From Pelolinea sp. (GTDB taxonomy: Bacteria > Chloroflexota > Anaerolineae > Anaerolineales > Anaerolineaceae): DNA of 35,659 bases. The DNA is taken from the NCBI GenBank assembly GCA_030655835.1, contig JAUSPC010000037.1, forward strand, positions 1-35,659. The letters are read 5' to 3'. A program made the position numbers and the translations under genes. The notes beneath the pieces were generated by a model. It searched no databases. It was not told the origin of the DNA and saw nothing but the letters and a program-made list of their open reading frames with translations. Of the stretch, positions 9,509 to 17,149 are shown one piece after another. The stretch's first letter is position 1; each line of letters starts with the position of its first letter.

Positions 9509-10642
9509 TTATGCACTCAGATGCTTGATAAAGATGCGCCGGCGCCTGTGCTGGCGGCGCTCAAAATGCTTCCACTGCGCCTGCACGGCAATATTGGATT
9601 CCAGTTCCGGGTTCGATTCCACTTTCTTGATCCCGAAATCCCGGAACACTTCAAACATGCGGTTGATCAGCACCGCGTTGACGCCCTTGCCCTGATACTT
9701 TTTCGCTACTGCCACCAGCAGCAGGTCCGCGCGGTCATTTTTCTTCAGCGCCCGCAGGATATGCACAGCGCCAAACGGGAATAAGCGCCCTTTTGAGCGC
9801 CGCAGCGCTTTGGACAGCGAGGGAAGCGTCACACCAAAAGCGGCCATGCGTCCGTCCGCGTCCACAATGACCGGCACAAATTCCGGAGAGATAAAGCCAA
9901 AATACTGCTCGATATAGGCGTTGATCTGTTCCTCGCTCAATGGCACGACTCCGTACAAATGCTCATACTCCGCGCCCAGCATATCGAACAGCTCACGCGC
10001 GTATGGCAGCAGGTCTTTTTTACGCTTCACTTCCAGCAAATGCAGATTGTTGCGCTTCAACACCAGCTCGGAAAGTCTACTGATCTTGGGGTCCATCTCC
10101 TCGATCATGGGCATCTCGTATTCCAGATAGTCCACATCTTTCTGATACCCGGCCTGCTCCATATGGTCGCGGTAATAGGCGTAGTTGTATCCCGCCGCCT
10201 GAGTGGCTAATTCTTCAAATCCTTCGATCAGCATCCCGGCGTGATCCAGGTTGGTAAATCCCATTGGCCCGTGCACGGCGGTCAATCCTTCATTACGCGC
10301 CCAGCTTTCCACTTTTTCTAATAGCACCAGCGTTACCGTGGGATCATCGATCACATCAAACCATCCAAAGCGCACATAGGGCTGGCCCCATTTTTCGGTA
10401 TGCCTGCGGTTGATAATTCCGGCGATGCGCCCCACCACCTTGTTTTCAGCATAAGCCAGCCAGCAGCGCGCCTCGCAGTACGCGAAAGCGGGATTCTTTA
10501 TGGGGTCAAGCGTGTGCATCTCATCAGAACGCAGGGACGGTACCCAATACGCGTTTCCCGCATACAAACTATGCGGGAAATCTACGAACTTTTTTAATTC
10601 TTTTTTATTATGGACTTCTTGTATATGTACATCCATAAACAC
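9509..10642 (-). CDS. GNAT-fold N-acetyltransferase-like protein (YghO-like)
   Basis: The 377-aa protein begins with a conserved module (YAGNAYWVPSLRSDEMHTLD and RCWLAYAENKVVGRIAGIIN) and has a second half with the acetyl-CoA-binding GNAT signature region VAVAKKYQGKGVNAVLINRM (about 305-325). It matches the architecture of large, poorly characterised YghO-type proteins, in which two GNAT-like halves are joined. The C-terminus is very basic (FERRQHRRRRIFIKHL). The gene starts 12 bp after the cyclophilin stop with an AAGGTG site, so the two are likely one transcript. The acceptor substrate is unknown. Confidence 0.8.
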   Translation of the reverse strand: MFMDVHIQEVHNKKELKKFVDFPHSLYAGNAYWVPSLRSDEMHTLDPIKNPAFAYCEARCWLAYAENKVVGRIAGIINRRHTEKWGQPYVRFGWFDVIDDPTVTLVLLEKVESWARNEGLTAVHGPMGFTNLDHAGMLIEGFEELATQAAGYNYAYYRDHMEQAGYQKDVDYLEYEMPMIEEMDPKISRLSELVLKRNNLHLLEVKRKKDLLPYARELFDMLGAEYEHLYGVVPLSEEQINAYIEQYFGFISPEFVPVIVDADGRMAAFGVTLPSLSKALRRSKGRLFPFGAVHILRALKKNDRADLLLVAVAKKYQGKGVNAVLINRMFEVFRDFGIKKVESNPELESNIAVQAQWKHFERRQHRRRRIFIKHLSA

Positions 10643-10654
10643 CTTATTTAATAA

Positions 10655-11182
10655 TTAATTTTCGATGATCGTAACCGATTCCATCGTGTCACCAACGAGT
10701 TCCGGCCTGCCGGATGGGTCGCGGCGGGTAAGCGCGTTGACCGTATCCATGCCTGAGACCACTTGTCCAAAAATCGTGTAACCTCCGTTCAAATGCGGAG
10801 TCGCCCCAAAGGTGATGAAAAACTGGCTGCCGTTCGTGTCGCGTCCGGCATTCGCCATCGCCACTACGCCAGCTGCATTGAACTTCAGGTCAGAATTCTC
10901 ATTCACAAATTGATACCCCGGCCCGCCGGAGCCAGTGCCGGTTGGGTCGCCGCCCTGCGCCATAAATCCGTCCAGCACGCGGTGGAAGGTCACGCCGTCG
11001 AAAAACCCCTCTTTCGCAAGGAACACAAAACTATTCACAGTGATGGGTGCTTTTTCCGAATGCATGCCGATCGTGAAAGAATTTCCATTCTCCATCTTCA
11101 CCACCGCGCTGTATTCTTTATCAGCGTCAAGCGTCATTTCCGGGACGGCGTCATACTGATTTTTGTTTAAATTATCTGTCAT
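10655..11182 (-). CDS. Peptidyl-prolyl cis-trans isomerase, cyclophilin type
   Basis: The 175-aa protein is a single cyclophilin domain: FHRVLDGFMAQGGDPTGTG, the catalytic-site segment NGSQFFITFGATPHLNGGYT, and IFGQVVSGMDTV. There is no signal peptide, so it should act in the cytoplasm on proline bonds of folding proteins. An AAAGGA site precedes the ATG. A TATAAT box on the minus strand (11229-11224) gives it a promoter of its own downstream of DegV. The GNAT-like gene follows 12 bp later. Confidence 0.95.
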   Translation of the reverse strand: MTDNLNKNQYDAVPEMTLDADKEYSAVVKMENGNSFTIGMHSEKAPITVNSFVFLAKEGFFDGVTFHRVLDGFMAQGGDPTGTGSGGPGYQFVNENSDLKFNAAGVVAMANAGRDTNGSQFFITFGATPHLNGGYTIFGQVVSGMDTVNALTRRDPSGRPELVGDTMESVTIIEN

Positions 11183-11210
11183 AGGTCCTTTTTCTTTCTA
11201 ATATGGTTTA

Positions 11211-11241
11211 TTCAGCGCGGGCAATTATACCCCCCGCTGAA
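11211..11241 (-). promoter_or_regulatory. Hairpin with a -10 box in its loop, between degV-like gene and cyclophilin gene
   Basis: TTCAGCG (11211-11217) and CGCTGAA (11235-11241) pair, and GGG/CCC extend the stem past a one-base bulge. The loop contains TATAAT on the minus strand (11229-11224), about 42 bp before the cyclophilin ATG. The site could attenuate readthrough from the DegV gene while starting a new transcript, but no T-run follows the stem. Confidence 0.45.
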
Positions 11242-11245
11242 CGAA

Positions 11246-12100
11246 TTATTCCGAATATCCGCACAGCGCCACAGCGCCCGGACCGGTATGCACACCCAGG
11301 ATGGGGTTGACGATCTCGATGAATAATTCTGCCGGATCGTATTCCGCTTTGATGCGCGCGGCCATTTCCTCCGCGTCCACCAACACATTGTTGTGCAGGA
11401 CGGTGATATGCATGGGTTTAGTGGTGTCCAGCTGCTTGAAAAAGGTCTTATACAGGTTCTGCAGCCCGATCTTGCGCGAGCGCGAAGGCATTCCGATCCC
11501 CACTGTGCCGGTATCCCGTTTCACTGTGATGAGCGGTTTGATCTGCAGCACCGAATCAACCCACTTGACCGCGTCACCGATGCGCCCGCCCTTACTGAGA
11601 TATTCGATCGTATCCAGCGAGATGTAGTACACGATCCTGTCGCGGATTTGTTCCGCCGCGGCAAGCATTTCTTTCATTCCGCCGCCTGCTTCCCTCGCCC
11701 GAGCAGCAGCGATCATCTGCCAGCCCAGCCCCATCGAGTTGTTGCGGCTGTCCATCACGTGCACCGGGATCGGGAAATCCGCCGCCGCGTTCACTGCAGA
11801 CGCCATTGTCCCGCTCATCGCGCTGCTGATGGTGATGCACAGGATCTCTTCCGCCCCCGCGTCCATCACCTTTTTAAAGATGGTCGTGAAATCATTGGGG
11901 GTCGGCTGCGAAGTGGTCGGGTGGTGCGGGTCTGTCCCGAGCCGTTCGTAGAACGCCACCGCGCTGATATCCACGCCGTCCAGCAGCTGCTCCTCACCAA
12001 ACACGATCGTTAGCGGGAGCACCGTGATCTCATGTTTTTTGCGCCACCCCTGCGGGATGTCACACGTGCTGTCGGTCACCAATGCGATGCGATGGGTCAT
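11246..12100 (-). CDS. DegV family fatty-acid-binding protein
   Basis: The 284-aa protein shows the DegV family pattern: VTDSTCDIP at the N-terminus, TSQPTPNDF at about residues 63-71, SSAMSGT at about 92-98, and the ligand-pocket region DSRNNSMGLGWQM. DegV and FakB proteins bind a fatty acid, and in Firmicutes FakB presents it to the kinase FakA. No FakA gene is visible here, so a role in fatty-acid activation is only inferred from the family. An AAGGCAGG site precedes the ATG. It is first in a leftward group with the cyclophilin and GNAT-like genes. Confidence 0.93.
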   Translation of the reverse strand: MTHRIALVTDSTCDIPQGWRKKHEITVLPLTIVFGEEQLLDGVDISAVAFYERLGTDPHHPTTSQPTPNDFTTIFKKVMDAGAEEILCITISSAMSGTMASAVNAAADFPIPVHVMDSRNNSMGLGWQMIAAARAREAGGGMKEMLAAAEQIRDRIVYYISLDTIEYLSKGGRIGDAVKWVDSVLQIKPLITVKRDTGTVGIGMPSRSRKIGLQNLYKTFFKQLDTTKPMHITVLHNNVLVDAEEMAARIKAEYDPAELFIEIVNPILGVHTGPGAVALCGYSE

Positions 12101-12222
12101 TTTATACCTGCCTTATTAATCTAATTTTATTTTTGTTTTATAGAATACCTTATTTTATATGAAACGATTTATATTTTCTACCTCTGCTAATCAGTTAAAT
12201 ACCTTCACTTAAATTGACACTC

Positions 12223-12458
12223 CTAGTCAGAAAGCCAACGGTTTACGTAAGTCCCGCGTGCATTTTGCGGGATACTGGCAGATGGGTGGACTATCCAGGG
12301 AAAATTGCTTGCGCGAAGCGCGACAACGATTGGGCGAGTGAGCAGCCCACTGCGGCCACACTTGTCCCAGGAGAGCAACGGATGGGATCGCCCATCCCAG
12401 CGCTCCTGCGCTGGGGCTCCCACCTGCCGAAGTGTAACGAAGGTGTGTACACTTTTTT
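12223..12458. repeat. GC-rich structured intergenic island (copy 2), possible non-coding RNA
   Basis: This block lies between the ends of two leftward features and is much more GC-rich than its flanks. Read on the plus strand it folds into many local hairpins: CCCGC with GCGGG (about 12251-12271), GCGC-GAA-GCGC, TGGGC with GCCCA, a perfect 7-bp GGATGGG-ATCG-CCCATCC, and a perfect 8-bp CCCAGCGC-TCCT-GCGCTGGG. CACTT (12359-12363) can close the last two by pairing with AAGTG (12430-12434). Open frames across it on both strands have no ribosome binding sites. It shares GGGACAAGTGT and the order of a TCCCGC hairpin with the island at 2281-2410. No known RNA family was recognised. Confidence 0.4.
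12430..12458 (+). terminator. Terminator-like hairpin at the end of the structured island
   Basis: AAGTGTA (12430-12436) pairs with TACACTT (12448-12454), and T residues continue to 12458. On the plus strand this is a plausible intrinsic terminator, which would end a rightward transcript of the island. On the minus strand it follows the DUF4236 stop but lacks a T-run on that side. Confidence 0.45.
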
Positions 12459-12474
12459 AGGCGCTTTTTTGTGC

Positions 12475-13560
12475 TTATAATTGCGTAGCTACAATTTTCT
12501 CTATGGCTTCTAAAAGATTTTTTCCCATATCGGGTTTTGATAATTGTAGTAACCCATTTAGTCCACTATTACTTTTGAATAATAATTCCGAATAAAGAAC
12601 AATCGGTAATTGTCTGTTATCCTTAAATCGCCTATCTGGCCCGCCACTCTTGTTTACATATCGCCAAGTAGTATCGACAGTTTTAGCATCGGTAGGCAAA
12701 GATTCATTTTCAATAAATCTCTTATTTCCTAACTCAACTTTGAGATCAGAATATGAAACTGCGCCGAACTGTTTATCTTGGTAAACAAAAAGACAATCTG
12801 GGAAGAAATATAGGAACAATTTTCCAACAGGAATTGTTGGAATTGAAAGATTAGTGCTTACATATGGTGGGGCCAAAAATGAGTACTTTATAGGATTTCT
12901 GCTAACTAGTTGACTTGCCCCTGATTGCCTCTTCCACTCGAGTAAACTTGTTATCTGTCCTGATGAAGAAATATGCCAGGATTTTTCACAAAGAGCTAAA
13001 TCTTGAATTGCATTGTGTAGTGCTTGGTATGCTTTTTCTGCTTCCTCATCCAAATCATAAAAGAGGATGGTTGTTTTTGATAATTGATCATGGCGATGGA
13101 TCAAGAATATTACAATTCCAGCTACTGGAATTGTAATTAGCATACTCCAAACAGGAGCCTTAAGAGCTATTAGAAAAATCAGCAAAAATGTTGAAAGCAT
13201 GGTTGCAAAAGGCCACACAATCATTTTTTGTTGTTTGTCATTCATTTCCGATAATAAATCAGAGGATGTACTATCTTTGAGATCCAAAATGTTTGCACTC
13301 TCAATTTCGCGCATATCAACAGTGCTACTTTGATTTGAACGTGGGCTTATACGAGAACTATTTTGCGATTCGGGTGAATGAGTGCCACTAGGAAGTGTTG
13401 TTCGATAATACAATCCGTTTCGACCAACATGAACATAGTTTCCACGTGGGCCAGTTCCTACTCTGAACCCTGTTATGCCAGCCGAAACTCCAATGCCAGA
13501 TTTCGATAAATTAAAACGTAATGGACCCGCTCGTAAACTTTTGCGAATGTAAAAACCCAT
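12475..13560 (-). CDS. DUF4236 domain protein with two membrane helices
   Basis: The 361-aa protein starts with a DUF4236 module (about residues 1-57: GFYIRKSLRAGPLRFNLSKS, then GTGPRGNYVHVGRNGLYYR). A Ser/Asn-rich linker, two adjacent membrane helices (about 113-133 and 136-154), and a 200-residue soluble C-terminal domain with no recognised family follow. DUF4236 has no established function. The gene is clearly more AT-rich than the genes on either side, and a promoter-bearing direct repeat and an integrase remnant lie just upstream, which suggests acquisition by transfer. A very strong AAGGAGAAGGAGAG site precedes the ATG. Confidence 0.8.
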   Translation of the reverse strand: MGFYIRKSLRAGPLRFNLSKSGIGVSAGITGFRVGTGPRGNYVHVGRNGLYYRTTLPSGTHSPESQNSSRISPRSNQSSTVDMREIESANILDLKDSTSSDLLSEMNDKQQKMIVWPFATMLSTFLLIFLIALKAPVWSMLITIPVAGIVIFLIHRHDQLSKTTILFYDLDEEAEKAYQALHNAIQDLALCEKSWHISSSGQITSLLEWKRQSGASQLVSRNPIKYSFLAPPYVSTNLSIPTIPVGKLFLYFFPDCLFVYQDKQFGAVSYSDLKVELGNKRFIENESLPTDAKTVDTTWRYVNKSGGPDRRFKDNRQLPIVLYSELLFKSNSGLNGLLQLSKPDMGKNLLEAIEKIVATQL

Positions 13561-13584
13561 CTCTCCTTCTCCTTGTTTTTAGCG

Positions 13585-13614
13585 CCAACTAATAATTATA
13601 CGGACTCTTGATAC
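13585..13614 (-). repeat. Direct repeat copy 1 carrying a leftward promoter
   Basis: This 30-bp copy matches 14305-14334 at 28 positions (differences at 13592 and 13608), with weaker similarity for about 15 bp beyond. On the minus strand it contains TATAAT, with TTGCAG 15 bp further upstream. It lies 25-54 bp ahead of the DUF4236 start and probably drives that gene. Confidence 0.8.
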
Positions 13615-13734
13615 ACTGCAATTAACCCATATAACCAACCAATCCACTGTAAAAACGCTTGATTATCTCGAATATACAACTGTAATCCAACCTTAAGAAT
13701 AATTATATATTACATTCTTCTGATTCGATCATCC

Positions 13735-13824
13735 ATGAGCGATCCATTAACTCCAAAATCCAGAAAACTGCTCGACCAAATCCGTGATGCAATCTATTTA
13801 AAGCATTACTCCCACAATACCTAA
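13735..13824 (+). pseudogene. N-terminal remnant of an integron-type tyrosine recombinase
   Basis: ATG at 13735 opens 29 codons (MSDPLTPKSRKLLDQIRDAI, then YLKHYSHNT) ending in TAA. This matches the start of the SAM-like N-terminal domain of integron integrases and related recombinases, in which a LLDQ.R..IR..HYS.RTE pattern is normal and continues for about 300 further residues. Here the match ends just where TE..YV..W should follow, and the DNA beyond is the tail of the neighbouring leftward gene. Thus the catalytic domain is absent. The remnant points away from the DUF4236 gene, the usual orientation of an integrase relative to its cassettes. Recognition is by memory of the family and needs a search. 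Confidence 0.65.
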
Positions 13825-13841
13825 CGGAATGGTTGAGCGGC

Positions 13842-14228
13842 TCAATTGCTTTTCACAGCGCGAGGTCTTACTTGAAGATACCAGGCTCGATCCTTGATGA
13901 GCAAAATAATCGGAATGATGTTGATGGCGAGGATAACAAGATCGGCCAACCCGAACTGATCAAAGATGCTTAGGAGAGAGGTAGCAGCGAAGAGCCCTAA
14001 CGTGATGAAATAAGCAATTCGGCTATGTTTACCAAGAAAAATGAACAGCCCCACCAAGATGCCAGCGGTGGCAAGTGCCAGGAAAGCCATTGTCCCCTTG
14101 ATGAGAGGCACATCTGGAAGTGCAGGATGGGCATCGGCAGCAATGATTACACCGAGCACGAGCCAAACGAGGGCATTAAGCAAAATAAAGATCAATGCTG
14201 CGGAGACTGAGAGAGGGCGATTGGTCAT
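13842..14228 (-). CDS. Small integral membrane protein, four helices
   Basis: The 128-aa protein has four predicted membrane helices (about residues 7-30, 42-65, 69-88 and 93-110) and a basic C-terminus (KDRAWYLQVRPRAVKSN). I recognise it as similar to uncharacterised Chloroflexota membrane proteins with the ending LIKDRAWYL, but no function is known. An AAAGGA site precedes the ATG. Copy 2 of the direct repeat, with a TATAAT box, lies about 77 bp upstream. The gene ends 18 bp from the integrase remnant, in the space where the rest of that integrase should be. Confidence 0.7.
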   Translation of the reverse strand: MTNRPLSVSAALIFILLNALVWLVLGVIIAADAHPALPDVPLIKGTMAFLALATAGILVGLFIFLGKHSRIAYFITLGLFAATSLLSIFDQFGLADLVILAINIIPIILLIKDRAWYLQVRPRAVKSN

Positions 14229-14304
14229 GTAAATATCCTTTCCAGCACATCCAGAAATTTGTGCCCTTTTGTTTATATTGCCTCGTTCCTTTTGGGTAGG
14301 CCGC

Positions 14305-14334
14305 CCAACTATTAATTATACGGACTCATGATAC
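14305..14334 (-). repeat. Direct repeat copy 2 carrying a leftward promoter
   Basis: Second copy, exactly 720 bp from copy 1. On the minus strand it reads TTGAAA, 15 bp, TATAAT. It lies upstream of the four-helix membrane protein gene and just downstream of the mevalonate operon terminator, so it starts a new transcription unit. Confidence 0.8.
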
Positions 14335-14356
14335 GTTTCAATTATGCCATAAAATC

Positions 14357-14384
14357 AAAAAACGCCCTCCGTTTCCGGAGAGCG
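14357..14384 (-). terminator. Strong terminator of the mevalonate operon
   Basis: On the minus strand CGCTCTCCG, loop GAAA, CGGAGGGCG forms a 9-bp stem with one T-G wobble, followed immediately by six T residues (14362 to 14357). It lies 22 bp after the DUF35 gene stop. Confidence 0.9.
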
Positions 14385-14405
14385 CCGCATTATCTTAAGA
14401 ATTAT

Positions 14406-14804
14406 TTATCCCATCACTGGGCGAAATTTATACCCGTAAATGAGCATGCCGCGCTCATCGCCGTCTTCTTTGATGCGGCGCGTCACCATCTGCACCGGCA
14501 TGCCAATCTCGACTTTATTCGCACCCAGGTCGGTCAATTGAGCAGTCACAGTCGGACCTTCATCCAGCTTCACGAGTGCGATGGTGTACGGCAGCCCGCG
14601 CTCAAAACCAACCGGAGCGTTGTTCATCACGGTGTAGGAATAGATGGAGCCCTTTCCGCTGAAGCGGAACGGTTCTTTTGCTTCGCCGCCGCATTCAGGA
14701 CAAACGTCCCGCGCCGGGAAGATCTTCGCGCTGCAGTGCGGGCAGATCTCGCCCACCAATCCGTAGCGCTGTTTTTGTAACCGCCAATGTCGAGGTATTT
14801 CCAT
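14406..14804 (-). CDS. DUF35 zinc-ribbon/OB-fold protein of the mevalonate operon
   Basis: The 132-aa protein has an N-terminal helix, a rubredoxin-like zinc ribbon with Cys21, Cys24, Cys35 and Cys38 (ICPHCSAKIFPARDVCPECG), and a C-terminal OB fold (about 46-130, with GKGSIYSYTVMNNAPVGFE). In archaea, proteins of this family bridge acetoacetyl-CoA thiolase and HMG-CoA synthase in one complex that shares a CoA-binding channel. Its place after both genes supports the same role here. It is separated from the thiolase-like gene by 94 bp, with an AGGTG site before its ATG. The operon terminator follows. Confidence 0.88.
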   Translation of the reverse strand: MEIPRHWRLQKQRYGLVGEICPHCSAKIFPARDVCPECGGEAKEPFRFSGKGSIYSYTVMNNAPVGFERGLPYTIALVKLDEGPTVTAQLTDLGANKVEIGMPVQMVTRRIKEDGDERGMLIYGYKFRPVMG

Positions 14805-14898
14805 TTCACACCTATATCTTTAACTGTATTAAGCATTATTTTAGGGATATTTTTCTATCAGAAGCTATCAAGATGGTTTTTTCGAATAAATGAGATTT

Positions 14899-16056
14899 TT
14901 ACAGTTTCGAGAAGATGTGCGTGATCACGTTCGACGCCGGGCCGCCCATCGCCTGTATCATGGCGGTCTTTGCCCCGTCCACCTGGTTCGCCCCCGCCTC
15001 ACCGCGCAGCTGCTGAACAGCTTCCACTGCCTGGTAGACTCCCGCCGCGCCCAGCGGGAAACCGCGCGCCTTGTTTCCGCCCATCGTTACCAGGGGCAGC
15101 CTGCCTTTCGGAGAATGGTCGTCCTCCGCTAACCAGCGCCAGCCCTCTCCGTGCGCTGCCAGCCCGCACGCTTCCACGCTCAAGATACCAAAAATGGAAT
15201 ACGCGTCCCACAGTTCAAACAGGTCGATCTCGCTCCAGCTTACACCCGCCCGAGCGAGTGCTTTCTGGACAGATATGGTCACCGCGCTGAAAGCGAGCGC
15301 GTCCGGCCGGTCATGCAGCGCCAGCGCGTCGATGGTTGAGGTGGAAGCGGTGATCTCGATCGGTGCTTTTTCGGCTGTCTGGCTTAGCTTTTCATCAGAC
15401 GTGATCAGCAGCGCGGCTGCCCCATCGGCGTACGGCGCCGCGTCATACAAGTTCAGTGGGTCGCACACCAATCCCGCTTTATGGTAAGCATCAGTGGAAA
15501 TGGCTCTGCGGTACATGGCATATGGGTTATTTATCGCATTCGCATGTGCCAGGATCGGCAGCGCGCCCAACGCTTCGCGCGGTGGGTGATAGGAGTCAAG
15601 ATAGCGTGCCATCAGCAGCCCTGCCTGCCCCAAAGGGGTCAGGCCCTGCATCGCTTCAAAATCGTAATCCATGGTTTGCGAGATCACATTTTCCACACTG
15701 CTGCCCACTATATCGGTGTATTTTTCAACCCCCACGACCAGTGCAGTGCGCACATAGCCAGACCTCACCGCCAGATATCCCAGGCGCAGCGCAGCCGCGC
15801 CGGATGCCTCTCCAGCTTCCGTGGTCATTGTCTCTATCCCATCCAAACCTGAATTGGTGGCGATCTTGACCCCCAAATTTGCCTGGCTGGATGCGGCAGA
15901 CGCCAGCAGATTACCCGCATACAGCGCGTCCACTTCCGGTTTGCCCGCTTCTTTCAGCGCGCCTTGGATCGCCTCGTTAGAGAGACTCTCCAATGAACGC
16001 TTCCACAGTTCTCCCACCGCGGTCTGTCCGATGCCAGCGATATAGACTTTTTCCAT
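14899..16056 (-). CDS. Thiolase-fold protein of the mevalonate operon, catalytic residues replaced
   Basis: The 385-aa protein aligns over its full length with archaeal acetoacetyl-CoA thiolases (VYIAGIGQTAVGELW at the N-terminus, VDALYAGN, ALVVGVEKYTD, ADGAAALLITSD, TIDALALHDR, GEAGANQV). But the residues needed for chemistry are not there. The nucleophile motif EAACASG reads EAGEASG, so the Cys is Glu83. The HDCF motif reads WDAY (283-286). GHALGATG reads GFPLGAAG, so the His is Phe333. VNVGG reads QAMGG. The frame is open and clean, so this is not a recent pseudogene. It could be a non-catalytic partner of HMG-CoA synthase or have another activity. It starts 11 bp after the synthase stop, with an AAGGA site. 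Confidence 0.88.
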   Translation of the reverse strand: MEKVYIAGIGQTAVGELWKRSLESLSNEAIQGALKEAGKPEVDALYAGNLLASAASSQANLGVKIATNSGLDGIETMTTEAGEASGAAALRLGYLAVRSGYVRTALVVGVEKYTDIVGSSVENVISQTMDYDFEAMQGLTPLGQAGLLMARYLDSYHPPREALGALPILAHANAINNPYAMYRRAISTDAYHKAGLVCDPLNLYDAAPYADGAAALLITSDEKLSQTAEKAPIEITASTSTIDALALHDRPDALAFSAVTISVQKALARAGVSWSEIDLFELWDAYSIFGILSVEACGLAAHGEGWRWLAEDDHSPKGRLPLVTMGGNKARGFPLGAAGVYQAVEAVQQLRGEAGANQVDGAKTAMIQAMGGPASNVITHIFSKL

Positions 16057-16067
16057 CTCAGATATCC

Positions 16068-17144
16068 TTAGCGTGTTTGCAGTATCCCGCGGTAGCGCGT
16101 ATAGGTCGCGTAATCAATTTCGATCCGCCGGGCGATATATTCCGCTGTCGTAGGCGCAGCATGTCTGCGCTCAGCAATACGGTCAGTTACACGCAGATCC
16201 AGCGCATCAGAGCCCGCGCCAGAGCCATATGACACCATCAGAATGCGGTCTCCGGGCTGCGCCTCATCCAGGATCGCCGTCAAACCCACCGGGGACGCGC
16301 CCGCATAGGTGTTGCCGATCACAGGGGAGAGCAGTCCAGTCTTAATTTGCTCATCCGTAAAACCCAGCTTTTTTGCCGCGCTTCGAGGAAATTTGGAATT
16401 TGGCTGATGGAAGACCGCGTATGTGTAATCCTGCGCGCTTGTGCCGCTTTCGTCCATCATGGTTTGCGCCGCAGTATGCATGTGTTTGAAATACGCCGGT
16501 TCTCCGGTAAAGCGCTGCCCATGTTCCGGGTAGCGCTGGTAGGCCCGCCGCCAGAAATCCGGCGTATCGGTCACATAAGAATAGGTTGAAATAATTTCTA
16601 CCAGTGCGATTTCAGCCGGTCCGATCACAAAAGCCGCGCCCCCCGCAGCGGCTGTATATTCCAATGCGTCGCCCGGTTTTCCCTGGGCGGTATCCACACC
16701 CAACGCAAGCGCGAAATCGCCCATGCCCGAGCCAACCAGCCCAATAGCCATTACCATCGCTTCGGTGCCCGCCTTGCAGGCGAACTCAAGATCTGCCGCC
16801 TGGATATGGGGGGATGTGCCAATCGCTTCCGCGATGATGGTCGAGCTTGGTTTCACCGCGTATGGATGCGATTCGGACCCTGTCCACACAGCGCGAATGA
16901 GCTCCGGATCTATATCCGCACGCGCCAACGCGTTGCGCGCTGCTTCAATACCGATCGTGATGGTATCCTCATCCAATCCGGGGACTGCCTTTTCTTTAAT
17001 AGGTACTGCTTTCTCAGATTGACCCCACACCCGTGCGATCTCCGCCGCAGGCAGCCGGTACTGTGGAATATATGCGCCGTAGCCCACGATCCCCACCGGA
17101 CGAATTGTTTTCAGAAGCAGCGATCCCTTTTCTTTTTCCGCCAT
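16068..17144 (-). CDS. Hydroxymethylglutaryl-CoA synthase, archaeal type
   Basis: The 358-aa enzyme condenses acetyl-CoA with acetoacetyl-CoA to HMG-CoA in the mevalonate pathway. The catalytic residues are intact: Glu91 ([12 protein letters not shown]), the acylated Cys123 ([11 protein letters not shown]) and His246 ([11 protein letters not shown]). It resembles the short archaeal form, with [15 protein letters not shown] at the start. An upstream in-frame ATG at 17165 would overlap the reductase gene by 16 bp. I prefer the ATG at 17144 because GAGG lies 8 nt before it and it follows the reductase stop by only 5 bp. Co-transcribed with hmgR and the thiolase-like gene. Confidence 0.93.
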   Translation of the reverse strand: MAEKEKGSLLLKTIRPVGIVGYGAYIPQYRLPAAEIARVWGQSEKAVPIKEKAVPGLDEDTITIGIEAARNALARADIDPELIRAVWTGSESHPYAVKPSSTIIAEAIGTSPHIQAADLEFACKAGTEAMVMAIGLVGSGMGDFALALGVDTAQGKPGDALEYTAAAGGAAFVIGPAEIALVEIISTYSYVTDTPDFWRRAYQRYPEHGQRFTGEPAYFKHMHTAAQTMMDESGTSAQDYTYAVFHQPNSKFPRSAAKKLGFTDEQIKTGLLSPVIGNTYAGASPVGLTAILDEAQPGDRILMVSYGSGAGSDALDLRVTDRIAERRHAAPTTAEYIARRIEIDYATYTRYRGILQTR

Positions 17145-17149
17145 CAGGT

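Larger units (their letters stand above)
13561..13841. other. AT-rich gap with a repeat copy and an integrase remnant
   Basis: This gap holds copy 1 of the direct repeat (13585-13614) and the 29-codon recombinase remnant (13735-13824). The segment between them (13615-13734) is AT-rich, with no further gene seen. By position it would correspond to the recombination-site side of an integron-type integrase gene. Confidence 0.5.

Noticed and set aside
11393-12013. Long rightward open frame antisense to the DegV gene, and similar long antisense frames over the mevalonate genes
   Set aside because: They lie wholly opposite clear family members in GC-rich codons, where antisense frames stay open by chance.
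12214-12480. Open frames of 88 and 66 codons across the structured island
   Set aside because: No ribosome binding sites, sequence dominated by hairpin arms on both strands, and no recognisable protein features.
13801-13844. attC-like boxes: on the minus strand GCTCAAC, 6 bp, GTTAGGT match the RYYYAAC and GTTRRRY core patterns
   Set aside because: A real attC has tens of bases and paired inner boxes between the two cores; here there are 6 bp and no inner pairing. The matches are degenerate enough to occur by chance.
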